Shown here: in pieces, positions 1-9,243 of the stretch
Position numbering within the stretch: the stretch's first letter is position 1
Layout: each line of letters begins with the position of its first letter
Source: Rebecca billardiae RCC1528
Taxonomy: Eukaryota > Haptophyta
Length of the DNA stretch: 64,000 nucleotides
Direction of reading: 5' to 3'
Assembly (NCBI GenBank): GCA_965240325.2
Contig: OZ251223.1
Span: 2,356,001-2,420,000, forward strand
The notes under the pieces: generated by a model
What the model was told of the DNA's origin: nothing
Database searches by the model: none
What the model saw: the letters and a program-made list of their open reading frames with translations, nothing else
Position numbers and translations under genes: made by a program

Positions 1-228
1 GAGTATCCAACTTATTCGCGTATCTAAAATCTGTTTAGTGAATAAGTAGCAAAACTTGATCACTTCCAAGTGCCCGTGTATGGCCTATGTTTCCAGCACC
101 AAGTGATGCATCGGTAAATAACAGCGCGCCGCGCGCGCACGCAGTACGCCGACATGCAGTAGTTGAGGAGGACCCTGACCATGCACATCAACATGCACTT
201 TCAAAAGGTTGCGCTTAGGCCCGGTTTG

Positions 229-450
229 TAGGCGGGTAACTTGTTACGTCTTAACAAGCCGCCATAGGCGCCATTCAAAGAATCTCGTTTAACATTAGTG
301 CACAGGCGGTTCATCCATCGAGGCAGGCGGGTAATGTGGTTGAACAAGCGCTATTCAAAAGAATCTCTTTTGATATTATAAGGCGGTTCATCCATCGAGA
401 CAGGCGGGTAGCTGTTTAAACAAAGCGCTATTCAGAAGCATCTGGCCTCA
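229..450. repeat. Imperfect ~80-bp tandem repeat, about three units
   Basis: Three related units begin near 229, 304 and 381. They share the blocks AGGCGGTTCATCCATCGAG, AGGCGGGTA and GCGCTATTCAAAAGAATCT with small indels; the first unit is the most diverged. The stretch is clearly poorer in G+C than the gene regions. No coding frame spans it. The function is unknown. Confidence 0.7.
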
Positions 451-929
451 TAGCTGTTTTCGACCCAAAACAATCAAACGTCGCTCGGCAAACTCGTACT
501 CCAGCATACAAGAATGACAAAAATACTCACTTGTTTCACCCCCGGGGTATCTGATCCCACGTCCGTCCATCGACTTATGCGGAATGGCGTGGGCGCGCTT
601 ATTTCGTCAAGCGCGTAGTTGCTAATGCAGAGCACTATGGGCCAACGTACCCCTCGAAAAAGCGAAAACTCACCCTCCAACACCCCTCAAAATCGTCCCC
701 CGTCCCCTTTTCTTTGATCAAATGAGATCTTTTTGACAACGTAGTGAGGGCCCCCGGCGGGGCTCCACGCTACGCGCTCCGCCCTACACCGCGGGCCAAG
801 ATCTTTTTGAAACGTAGTGGTCAGTGAATAGTGGCCCGCGTCGCGCGCGGGGCCGTCGCAGGCCACGCTACGGCCCGGCCGCCGTTCCGCGCCGCCCGCC
901 GTGCAGCCGACCGCGCGGGCCATTAATCA
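451..929. other. No gene seen
   Basis: Only short shadow frames are present. The sequence moves from AT-richer DNA to GC-rich DNA near 740. I see no RNA gene, splice-supported exon or recognisable domain. Confidence 0.5.
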
Positions 930-1115
930 TTATGGCGCACGGCCCCCCCCCGAAAGGTCTGAGCGTGAGCGAAAGCCGGGGGGGGGGGGCGGCGCACGTG
1001 CTCCGCAAAATCAAAAAGAGGATGCGCGCAGGATTTTGGGGATTTTTCGGTAGGTGGCCACCGCGTATGAGTGGATATCGCTGCCGCAATGATTGCGTTT
1101 GTACTGCCCCTTAAT
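930..1115 (+). repeat. Dispersed repeat family B, left copy
   Basis: This ~186-bp block is found again in reverse complement at 61018-61206. Both copies share the end TTATGGCGCACGGCCC, a run of C, a run of G, then GGCGCACGTGCTCCGCAAAA and an AT-rich block ending TGATTGCGTTTGTACTGC. The other copy abuts a TA microsatellite on the GGCGCACGGCCC side. Family A (2812-2887) has the same GGGCCGTGCGCC motif next to a TA run, so the two families are probably related ends of one mobile repeat. This copy contains a long G run near 969. Confidence 0.75.
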
Positions 1116-1176
1116 TTTAACGATAGTAACACTTAGGGGAATGCAGGATGGAATAGCACATAACACCAGCCGTGTG

Positions 1177-1676
1177 TTAGAACATTCCGTCATAGTAAGA
1201 TGCCTGAATTGTAAGAGCCTGAAACAGCTCGCCAACCATAGAAACGATAGGTTGGGTCGTCAGCTTTGATTCACGCGCTTCTGAAAAACAGCGTTTTAGA
1301 TTAGACGCATCGACACCTCTATCTGCGAGGATTAACAGCTCTCTGAAAACGAGTGTGTCCTGGACAACTTGAAAGGCGGAATACAATGTGCAGTTGTGAC
1401 CCAAGATTCTCATGCCCATATCAAGCATGAGTACTCATAGCACAATTCATCGGTGACTAGAATCAAGAGATCTTCAACTGAAACGTGATTTGGACGTCGA
1501 AGAGGCACGCACGGCCCAAGGCCGAAGAGGCACGGCTCGTTGCTTGCGGTTGGCAATGCGGGGTCTGCGCGGTGCGACGGGGAGCATTCCTTCTCCCGGG
1601 CGGCCACCACGGCCTCGGAGGTGGTGAGGAACGCGTCGGCGACCACGGCGTGGACCACCTCCGTCGCGCCGGACAC
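1177..1676 (-). other. Possible decayed coding region, unidentified
   Basis: Two minus-strand frames abut near 1410-1430. The upstream one (from about 1676) ends in a stretch reading like ordinary protein (VSVEDLLILVTDELCYEYS). The downstream one (1428-1177) reads LYSAFQVVQDTLVFRELLILADRG and further residues of balanced composition. Base composition here is lower in G+C than the genes of the window. A frameshift or a missed intron would be needed to join the frames. No family is recognised, and chance open frames in AT-richer DNA are equally possible. Confidence 0.2.
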
Positions 1677-1679
1677 CCC

Positions 1680-2160
1680 GGTCGCCCCTCACCGGACTCC
1701 ACCCTCGCCGCGCGCTGACCGTTTGCCGGTCGAGCCGTGCTTGCTGTGCTGCCTGCGCGGCCCGGCGCGTGCCCCCGCGTGGTGCCACAAGGCGGGTGCA
1801 GACGTGGCGGCGCGGTGGTGCGTGCGATCGGGGGACCCCACCTGAACTACGACACGGCTGCGCGCGCTCATCCGTGCTCATCACGGTGGTGGACGCGCGA
1901 CTCGACGCGCGCATCGAGCGCGGCAGGCCGGCACGGCTCGGCTCGGCAGCCTGCTCGAGGCGCGAAGGCGCGCACCGCGCGCTGCCCGTGGGCGCGACGA
2001 GATGGTGCATCATCGCGCTACTTGCCATCTTCCTCTCGCCACGCCTTCGACACGATGGCTGCGACTGCTGCTCGGAGGCGCGCTCCGGGGGGCTCACGCA
2101 CGCGTTCAGAATTCGGGCTCGGCGGTGACCGCGTGGACGAGGGGCAGCGCGGTGCACGGT
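1680..2160. other. GC-rich stretch without a supported gene
   Basis: Open frames exist on both strands but are arginine- and alanine-rich shadows, as expected of DNA this GC-rich. No domain, splice-consistent exon or RNA gene is visible. Confidence 0.5.
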
Positions 2161-2616
2161 GGCGGAGCGCGTGCGGAGCGCAGCCTACACCTACTACACG
2201 CTCCATCCAGACACATCGCGCATGCTCGCGCGACCTCCTCGGTCCATCACGCGCGCGTGCGCGCGCGAGCAGGTTTCGGCAGCTGCCGGGCGCGAGCGAG
2301 CACGGCGCGCCGCGTTGGCGCGCGCGCACCGATACCCGTGCGCAGCTCGACGAGCGAGCGCGGTGTGTTTCGACGCGCATGGAGAGACGCGGTGCATCGT
2401 GGTGGAGCGCGTGCGGAGCGCAGCCTACACCTACTACACGCTCCATCCAGACACATCGCGCATGCTCGCGCGACCTCCTCGGTCCATCACGCGCCCGTGC
2501 GCGCGCGACGGCAGGTGTGCACTCAGTGCAGCCGCCGGGCGCGAGCACGGCGCGCCGCGTTGGCGCGCGCGCACCGATACCCGTGCGCAGCTCGACGAGC
2601 GAGCGCGGTGGGGTTC
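2161..2616. repeat. Tandem duplication, 240-bp period, two copies
   Basis: The block beginning GGCGGAGCGCGTGCGGAGC at 2161 recurs at 2401 (GGTGGAGCGCGTGCGGAGC). Both copies continue through CAGCCTACACCTACTACACG and, after an indel-bearing segment, GCGCACCGATACCCGTGCGC. The period is divisible by three, so open frames cross both copies, but the peptides are low complexity and no gene is claimed. Confidence 0.8.
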
Positions 2617-2811
2617 GATGCCGCTGACCACCTCTGGCTCGGTCGCGCTCACGAGGCTGGTCGCGGGCCTAATCGTGCCGTGTATTGGCTGCCTGCTCGG
2701 TCATTGGTGAACTCGCGACGCCGACTACAAGTACAACCGCGAGTACGGTTACACGTATTCTGGTAGGCATGCTGTGATTGTGAGTTTATGCAACTGTGAT
2801 ATTCTGTACAT

Positions 2812-2887
2812 AGGGCCGTGCGCCCTCAACTTCGTTGTTCACTACCCGAAGATCGGCGTAGCCGATCATATATATATATATATATAT
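2812..2887 (+). repeat. Dispersed repeat family A, left copy, with hairpin and TA tail
   Basis: The ~76-bp block AGGGCCGTGCGCC, then CAACTTCGTTGTTCACTACC, then GATCGGCGTAGCCGATC, then a TA run, recurs in reverse complement at 59170-59268. GATCGGC-GTA-GCCGATC is a perfect 7-bp hairpin. The neighbouring DNA is not shared between the copies, so this is a dispersed element and not a local duplication. Confidence 0.8.
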
Positions 2888-3717
2888 GTCTAGCCGTCCT
2901 CGTGAACGCCGACGCCAACTGCTGGCCGAAGGTGGGCACGCCGCCTGGCATGTCGATGCCGAGGCGGCTGCGTGTGTTCCTACTCAGTGGGATTTACGTG
3001 TCCTGCTGCCGAAAGATGTTGGTCGGTGCACGCGACGCGCCACCCGCGTGCGAGCCGCCGCCGCCGGCGACGCAGGACGAGCATGGCTGGAGCCATCTCG
3101 CACGCCGCGCCTGGCGAAGCAGGCGGCAGAGGCCGGCGCCGGAAACCGATCTCCTGGGCGGCAGAACAACCCGGACAGACTGTTTGTCCGGGAGCAGCGC
3201 CCTTTGAGGCGATGGTCTGGTAGAGGGCGATGTGGCTGATGAGCGGCGCTGGCGCCCGGCGTTCTTGTCGTCCTCTTAGACAATCAGTTATTGTACCAAT
3301 AACCCCACATATACTAATAACAATAATTAAAATACTCACGGGCCGTGGACCACGGGCACGGCCGGCACGGTGGCCGTGCAGGGGCCAGCCTTAGTATGGC
3401 GCGTGCCGTGCCGCTGCTCCGAGCCTCACGGCAGCCCCGCGGACCGGGCCCGCGGTCACATGACACGTGTCAATGTCACGTCGAAGTGTCGAGCTTGAGA
3501 TCTGCGTCCGGATGGGACGGGAGAAAAGCGCTAGGAACGGGTGCAGGATGACCACGACCACCGATGCCAGCAGGAACAGGCAGGGAGCGAAACACACCTC
3601 TCGGTTCGCGACCGATTCAGCAGGCCCGCCGAGCCGGCTGGCCAGCCGCCCAGCCAGATCGTCGGGCCAGATGCGATCAGACCGCAGGCCCTCGCTTCCC
3701 GCAGCACATTGCACTCC
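2888..3717. other. No supported gene
   Basis: GC-rich shadow frames run in several phases up to about 3240, followed by a short AT-rich island near 3290-3340 and more GC-rich sequence. No conserved protein signature or RNA structure was recognised. Part of the right end is probably the 3' untranslated region of the minus-strand membrane-protein gene that ends at 3718. Confidence 0.4.
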
Positions 3718-4195
3718 TCAATGGCGGTGCGACAGCAAGAGCGCGCCAGCCACGACAAGGATGACGCCTCCGATGCTGCCTGCGATGCACTCCTTCGGGA
3801 TCTTCTTCAGCTCCTCCGACCAGTGTGGGTGCTTGGTCGCAGCAAAGCCCGCGGCGCCGAGAGCGACCGCGCCACCGGCGAGGCAAATCGCGTGTGGAGC
3901 CTGAATGCAACGCGCACGTACGGGGAGGTCGTGTAACGCGCGCGCACGGCATGGCACCACTCCGTCAGAGCAGTGGTTGCGTCCCCGCGCACTCCGGAGC
4001 GCCGCACGACAGCTAAGGACACACCTTTGTGATGTCGACATGATGAACAGCCAGTGTAGCGGCCGTAGCGAGCGCCACCTGTGAGCCAAGGATACATGTC
4101 TTTGGCACGCGCGACCCCTCGTGCAGCGCGAGCGTGCCAGCGATTGCGCCCGCGGCGACAAGGGAGGAGCCAACGCACTGCTTCGGGATCGTCAT
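3718..4195 (-). CDS. Small four-helix membrane protein with internal repeats (one intron)
   Basis: I join exon 1 (4195-4025) to exon 2 (3900-3718) across a 124-bp intron, 3901-4024, with donor GTGTGT and acceptor CATTCAG, phase 0. The product is 117 residues. It contains four hydrophobic segments, each introduced by a related motif: MTIPKQCVGS, RVPKTCILGS, APHAICLAGG and KIPKECIAGS. Each segment is followed by an Ala/Gly/Val-rich helix that ends near histidine. This suggests a protein built by duplication of one hairpin unit, with one Cys at each helix start. The start is the first ATG in frame; upstream frame has only a TTG. No family is recognised. The protein is probably membrane-embedded; its role is unknown. 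Confidence 0.6.
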
Positions 4196-4618
4196 GGTGC
4201 GCTGCACGCCAAGAGCCCAAGACCGCCCGGTCCAAGGTCCAGACGCAAAGTCACACAAAGTATGGTAGACAGCACAATCTGGAAATCTCTCACCGGACTA
4301 ATTCTATGATTTAAAGACACAGGCACGAGGGCGCAGCTCTCCTGATTCGTCTGTCGAAGTACTGAATGGAGTTAATGGAGGATGTCGGAGCGCGTTGGCC
4401 GCGGGTGAGGGAGTCGTCGTAACCGATGCTGATCACACGGTCACTGAGGTAGTAGGCGCCCGGGGATGCCGCTGTTTTGCAGTCGTCGTCGGCCTTGGTC
4501 ATCATGTAGTTGCCCGTGTCGTCGTCGTCCGAGGCTGTTCAAGTTGATGCCGTAGTGCAGGTAGTGGATGTGGTCGCCCGGGCCGGTGTGCGCGGCCTAG
4601 TGGCCTTGCCGAGTTGAG
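4196..4618. other. Intergenic, possible minus-strand exon
   Basis: A minus-strand frame ending at 4311 reads ASPGAYYLSDRVISIGYDD and looks less biased than the shadow frames, so an unplaced exon is possible. Nothing else is supported. Confidence 0.25.
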
Positions 4619-4740
4619 GGAGTAGTCGCCCTTGCCGTTGAGGAAGTCGTCGTCCTTGCCGTTGAGGAAGTCGTCGCCCTGGCCGCAGAGGAAGTCGTCG
4701 CCCTTGCCGTTGAGGAAGTCGTCGTCCTGGCCGCTGAGGG
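4619..4740 (-). repeat. 24-bp minisatellite encoding an 8-residue acidic repeat
   Basis: About five units of roughly 24 bp contain GAGGAAGTCGTCG and CCTTGCCGTT on the plus strand. On the minus strand they are open in one frame as repeats of the form DDFLNGKG. The array sits just beyond the stop of the minus-strand gene at 4793, in a different short frame. It may be an exon of an unrecognised protein or a chance open minisatellite. Confidence 0.7.
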
Positions 4741-4792
4741 TGCCTGCGCTGCCCAACCGGGCGCGTCTGGCGCGCCAGCGCCGCGCGCGGCT

Positions 4793-5992
4793 CTACGCCA
4801 GCGACTGCGGCGCGGCGGCAGCCAGGTCACGGGGGGGGTCGCCGAGGGACGCGGTGCGAGCCTGCTTGGCCGGCTTGGCGTCGCTCCCGCCAGCGGAGGA
4901 GGGCCCATCCTCCTCCGCCGGCGTGGACGGCTCGGTCGCCGCGCGCTTGCCGGCTGCCGCGGCGCCGGGGGGCAGGACCAGGCGGTAGTTGGACTCCCCG
5001 AGCGCCGGCCTGGCCTGTTGCACCTCGGGCCCGTCCGACGGCGCGGCCGCGGTTGGTGGCTGGGGTGGCGGGATGGCATCGTCCGAACCCTCCCCCTCGG
5101 GCTCCTCCGCCTCCGGGCCGGCGGGGTCCGCCGCCTGTTGGTCGGCCGGCTGAGGAGCAGGGCGGCGCGCAGCGGCGGGCGGCGCGGGCGGCACAGGCGG
5201 CGCGGGCGGCACGCCCCACAGGTTGTGTGGGACGCGGGCGGCGCCGGCGATGCGGCGGCTCGGCTTGAGCGGCGCGAAGAAGATGGGGTGCTCGGGGTCG
5301 ATGGGCATGAAACGCAGGCGGAGGAAGATCAGGTTCACACCGCCGGAGTAGATGTTGGTCTCGACGTGCTCACCGTTGGTCACGTACTTGTTGATGTCGG
5401 GCACGATCTGCTCGTAGAGGGCCCTGTGAAACTGCACGAGCGTCATCGTGGGGCTAACCGGGAGCGTGAGGGACACGTCCTTCGCCTGGGTTGCGAGGTC
5501 GGCCGCCGACAGCGCGAGCATCTCCTGCGTGAGCTCCGTGGTGCACGCCGTGAGAATGTTCGGCATGCACAGGCTGGTGGCCAGGCGGCGGCAGATGGTC
5601 ATGTTCTCGAGCACCGAGCCGGTGAAGGAGAAAACGTGCTTATTGCCTTTGGGGTCCTGGGTGAGTCCTGAGAGCAGTCGCCCGCCTTGCGAGTTGGGCG
5701 CCACGTCGCTCAGGCAGCGCGCGCTCAGCTTGATCATCGTCGTGCACATCTGCTGGCCCGCATCCCGCCTGGCGGTGGGGGTGCTCGGCCGTTCCACCTG
5801 CAGCCCGCGCTCGAAGTTGTTGGAAGAGGGGAAGAAGCTCAAGGCGCTCCTGCTGTTGAGACGGTCGCGGAAAAAGCCGTGCTGGTAAGGGGGCATGGTG
5901 GCCGGTGTGGCGGGCGCGGGGCTGCGGAGGGCCGGGGGGCGGGTGCGGAAGCACTGCGGTGCGAGCGAGGTCGGTGCTGGTGCCAAAGGCAT
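4793..5992 (-). CDS. Unknown protein with ordered N-terminal half and disordered tail
   Basis: The frame codes for 399 residues from the ATG at 5992; an alternative ATG at 5896 (MPPYQHGFFRDRLNS) would remove a Pro/Ala-rich leader and may be the true start. Roughly residues 35-220 have balanced composition with hydrophobic and acidic stretches, including MTLVQFHRALYEQIVPDINK and GVNLIFLRLRFMPIDPEHP, and look like a folded domain of mixed alpha/beta type. The rest is Pro-, Ala- and Glu-rich, with a KPAKQAR basic patch, and is probably disordered. There is no signal peptide or membrane segment. I do not recognise the family. The antisense frames are GC-driven shadows. Confidence 0.6.
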   Translation of the reverse strand: MPLAPAPTSLAPQCFRTRPPALRSPAPATPATMPPYQHGFFRDRLNSRSALSFFPSSNNFERGLQVERPSTPTARRDAGQQMCTTMIKLSARCLSDVAPNSQGGRLLSGLTQDPKGNKHVFSFTGSVLENMTICRRLATSLCMPNILTACTTELTQEMLALSAADLATQAKDVSLTLPVSPTMTLVQFHRALYEQIVPDINKYVTNGEHVETNIYSGGVNLIFLRLRFMPIDPEHPIFFAPLKPSRRIAGAARVPHNLWGVPPAPPVPPAPPAAARRPAPQPADQQAADPAGPEAEEPEGEGSDDAIPPPQPPTAAAPSDGPEVQQARPALGESNYRLVLPPGAAAAGKRAATEPSTPAEEDGPSSAGGSDAKPAKQARTASLGDPPRDLAAAAPQSLA

Positions 5993-6126
5993 TTCGGCGC
6001 GCGGGGTTGAAATCAAATTTCAAAACCCAGGTCCGGAGTGGCCCCGCCGGTCCCCCGGACCACGGCGGCCCGTCGTGCGTTTCGGGGGGAGAGGGGTTTG
6101 TCGCGAAACGGGCAGGATGGGGAAAA

Positions 6127-6147
6127 GGGGGGGGGGGGGGGGGGGGG
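6127..6147 (+). repeat. 21-bp G homopolymer
   Basis: An uninterrupted run of 21 G lies between the 5' ends of the unknown minus-strand gene and NHP2. Such a tract can form G-quadruplex structures, and its length in the assembly may be unreliable. Confidence 0.95.
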
Positions 6148-6663
6148 CTCGCGGCCGCCGCGGGGAGGCCGGGACGGGCGCGGTCTCCACCTGAGGGCCG
6201 GGCGCTGCTCAGGAAGGAGGGCGGCCCACACTCCGCGTGTCGCTCCCCAGTGCCTCCGCACAGGCACACCGCAGGTGTTCGCCGTCGTGTCGGGATGAGC
6301 ATGCGCTTGGCGTCCGCACCCGGGGCCAGTCCTTTCATGGTCAGCAAGCAGGCGGGGGGGGGGCGTGCGTGTGCAAGCGCGGGTGGATATGTCGTGTCTG
6401 CGATATGCGGAGTGTTGGATGCGGGTTGCGCCGGTGCCCCAGGGCACCGGTGAGTGTGTAGCTGTTTCGGGCACGCCTCGCGAACGCGAGGCGCTGGAAG
6501 ACTGGCTGGTTTCGCGGGGTGCCTGGCTGACAAATGAACAACGAGCGAGGCGCGGTCCAAGGAATAAGGATTTTAGGTTTCGGAATTGTTTCGTCGACAG
6601 CTGATTTCCGTATAGTATTCGTGCCGGGGCACGAGGGCGGCCCTCCGGTGGCAGTCGTGAGCA

Positions 6664-7140
6664 ATGGCGAAGGAGGACAAGAAGGACAAGAAGAAGGACA
6701 AGAAAAAGGAGAAGCGGGACGAAGGAGAGAACGACGACGATGCGGATGCAAAGCGGCAGCGCGTCTCGCCGATTGCGCACCCACTGGCCAGCAAGAAGCT
6801 GACCAAGAGCGTGCTCAAGGTTGTCAAGAAGGCATCTGCCAGCAAGCTCGTCCGGCGGGGAGTGAAGGAGGTGGTGAAGGCGCTGAAGAAGAACGAGAAG
6901 GGCCTTTGCATCATCGCTGGTGATATCTCTCCGATCGACGTGATCTGCCACATCCCCGTCTACTGCGAGGAGAAGGATGTCCCCTACATCTACGTTCCAT
7001 CCAAAGAGGAACTGGGGACAGCGTCGCAGACCAAGCGGCCGACGAGCATTGTCATGATCAAGCCTGGCGGTGACAGTGAGCTGACAACAAGCTACGAAGA
7101 GTGCGTCAAAGAGGTGAAAGCCGTCGCCCCCGTATTTTGA
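6664..7140 (+). CDS. NHP2: H/ACA snoRNP protein NHP2 (L7Ae family)
   Basis: The product is 158 residues, the usual size of NHP2. Residues 1-35 are a Lys/Asp/Glu-rich tail (KDKKKDKKKEK). From about residue 40 it follows the L7Ae/L30e/S12e/Gadd45 fold: SKLVRRGVKEVVKALKK, then GLCIIAGDISPIDVICHIPV, then DVPYIYVPSKEELG, and a C-terminal helix ending CVKEVKAV. The family binds kink-turn-like RNA. NHP2 is a core subunit of H/ACA particles with dyskerin/Cbf5, Nop10 and Gar1, which guide pseudouridylation of rRNA in the nucleolus; the related Snu13 binds C/D and U4 RNAs. The lysine-rich tail and sequence favour NHP2 over Snu13. The start is the first ATG, and no intron is needed. Confidence 0.93.
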   Translation: MAKEDKKDKKKDKKKEKRDEGENDDDADAKRQRVSPIAHPLASKKLTKSVLKVVKKASASKLVRRGVKEVVKALKKNEKGLCIIAGDISPIDVICHIPVYCEEKDVPYIYVPSKEELGTASQTKRPTSIVMIKPGGDSELTTSYEECVKEVKAVAPVF

Positions 7141-8247
7141 CGGCAGCTCTCTTGCTCAACGTCAGCAGCCTTGGTGCCAGGCAAGTTCACGGCGCCGCCA
7201 CTCGCGGACACGGTCACGGTCAGTGCTGAGCGCGCGTCGGACCGCGCCCGACCGACGACCTGAACGGGCAGGCGTCAGGATTCAATTAATATTTCCATTA
7301 TTATAAGGATCAATGATGCGGGCCCGGAGGGCCCGTGTCATCAGTGTCTGTACTGTGCACACTTGACCGACCGATCGGTCCCGCGGATTTCCCGGACTCG
7401 GACTCGGCGCCGACCGCGACCCGCGAGGCGCCCGAGTGCCCTCTACCGAGACTCTACGGTTAACGGTAATCAGAGTGGCTCCGGAGTCCGGTCCGACCGC
7501 GGGACTCGACCTCGCGGTCCGCGCCGTCAGCCGCTCGCACGGCTCAGCTTGACTCCGTGACGCCGTCAGCCCGTGCCACGCCCACTGCCCGAGTGGCCAC
7601 TGACGGTCACCGTACCCGTCGTCATTAAATATATATATATATACATGTGCACTGCTAGACGGGTGAACGGGTCTCAACTGAGAACTGTCAGTCCGGTATA
7701 GTCTGAATATCATCATTGGCTCAGCCTCAGGAAATAAGTAATTATATAATAACATGTCAACGGCATTGCGCATTATCATTTATTATAATAAAACATAATA
7801 CAAACCCACGGTAGTCGGTACCGAGCGCGGAGCCGCGGCGAGCGCAGCCAACTCGGTATTCGACTTCCATTAGTCGTCCGGTCACTGTTGATTGACTGTA
7901 ACAGCCCGTAACAGGACCGTCTGCATGAAACTTGATGATGAATCGCATTATTAATAATAATATTTTATTAGCAGCAGTTGAAAATTGTTCTCGACTACTC
8001 TGTCGGTTCTCGACTCTGATGTCGATCGATCACTAAGGAACAGCTCGCTCAGATGTACTCATTACTGGCTAACTTGCCACGTGCATTCCGTTCTCCGGTG
8101 CGGCACCTGCAATCTGTGGCATGCACGCACCGCGTCCGCAGCTTCGGAATTTGGAGTTGGACGGCGGGCATGGGCCTGCTGCCGCGCAGCTGCTCCGCAC
8201 TCAGACAGCGACACGCTCTCCCGACGCGCGATCGTGCGAGCTGGTCC
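7141..8247. other. Intergenic region, AT-richer, no gene seen
   Basis: It presumably contains the NHP2 3' untranslated region. There is a short TA run near 7628-7642 and AT-rich blocks near 7730-7800 and 7940-7980. No open frame has a protein-like composition, and no tRNA or snRNA was recognised. Confidence 0.5.
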
Positions 8248-9063
8248 CTAGGCAGGCGCATTGCCTTCCAGTGCGACCCACGCACAGTGCGTGAGGCTGC
8301 TGGTGAGTAGCGGGTAGCGCGCACGCAGCTGGGCAGGCGAGTTGCGAGCGCGCTGCTCAAGCGCCACGAGCTCGCGAATCCAATCAGGTTGAGCTGAGCT
8401 CGCCGGGAGACCGCGGCTGACAAGGGCGCTCTCGAGCGCCCCAAACACGTGCGCGCAGGCCATCAGACTCGCGTCGCCGATGAGCCTTGTCCCGGATGCA
8501 TGCAGAATCGCGCTTTCAGCTCGTGTGAGTACCAGCGTGAGCGAGCGCACGAGCATCTCTGACACTCGGTCTGCCAGACGAGAGTGCATCGCGCAGCATT
8601 CCACTATCTGTTGACAGCCCATTCGCCTCGCAAGCACCTCTCGCATCGGCTGTGTGTGGTCCAGCTCTGCCATCAGGCAGCCAATGGCCGTGTCGGCAAC
8701 GCCGAGCAGCGTGCTGTCCATGTGGAGGTTCGCATGCATACTCGCTGCCCCGAGCTCGCTGACGGCGGCCTGGATGTGCGACGCAGCTTGTTGTGGCCAG
8801 AGCAGGCCTCCGCCAGCAGCCAGCTTCGCGCACAGTTCGATCGCGCTCTGCCTGCGCTCTCCCTGCAGCTGGGGCAACGAGATTGAGGGGAGCGCAAGGC
8901 GCGCCGGAGGTGTGGACATGCCCACATCCAGCGGAGGCGTGGCCTCCAGCGATGGCGAGGAGGGTAAAGAGGCATGTCCTGCGAGCTGCTGTCGCCGGGC
9001 GCGCTCGCGGATGGTCACGACAGCCGCAGCCAGCTGCAATAGCTCGTTGTCGCCCGCATGCAT
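8248..9063 (-). CDS. Unknown helical protein
   Basis: The product is 271 residues from the ATG at 9063 (MHAGDNELLQLAAAVVTI); the frame is open further upstream but only with a TTG. After a Pro/Ser-rich segment at about 45-75 the sequence is almost all predicted helix, for example LCAKLAAGGGLLWPQQAASHI, DRVSEMLVRSLTLVLTRAES and DWIRELVALEQRARNSPAQLR. Cysteines and histidines are scattered with no metal-binding pattern. There is no signal peptide or membrane segment. It is transcribed divergently from the CLC gene with 180 bp between start codons, so the two may share a promoter region. The family is not recognised; an upstream exon is possible. Confidence 0.5.
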   Translation of the reverse strand: MHAGDNELLQLAAAVVTIRERARRQQLAGHASLPSSPSLEATPPLDVGMSTPPARLALPSISLPQLQGERRQSAIELCAKLAAGGGLLWPQQAASHIQAAVSELGAASMHANLHMDSTLLGVADTAIGCLMAELDHTQPMREVLARRMGCQQIVECCAMHSRLADRVSEMLVRSLTLVLTRAESAILHASGTRLIGDASLMACAHVFGALESALVSRGLPASSAQPDWIRELVALEQRARNSPAQLRARYPLLTSSLTHCAWVALEGNAPA

Positions 9064-9243
9064 GCTCGCGTCGGTCGATCGCTTGCCCGCCGCCGCCCGG
9101 GCCGGCGAGCTCAAGCGACCGCCCAGGCGCAAGCCACGCCACTGGATCGGCAGTGATCAAGAGCCCCGGGATCCGGGGCCGACCGACGACGTAATCTCAC
9201 CTACCTGAGCTGTGTGCGTCTCTTATTCTTAGTAAACTGTAGG

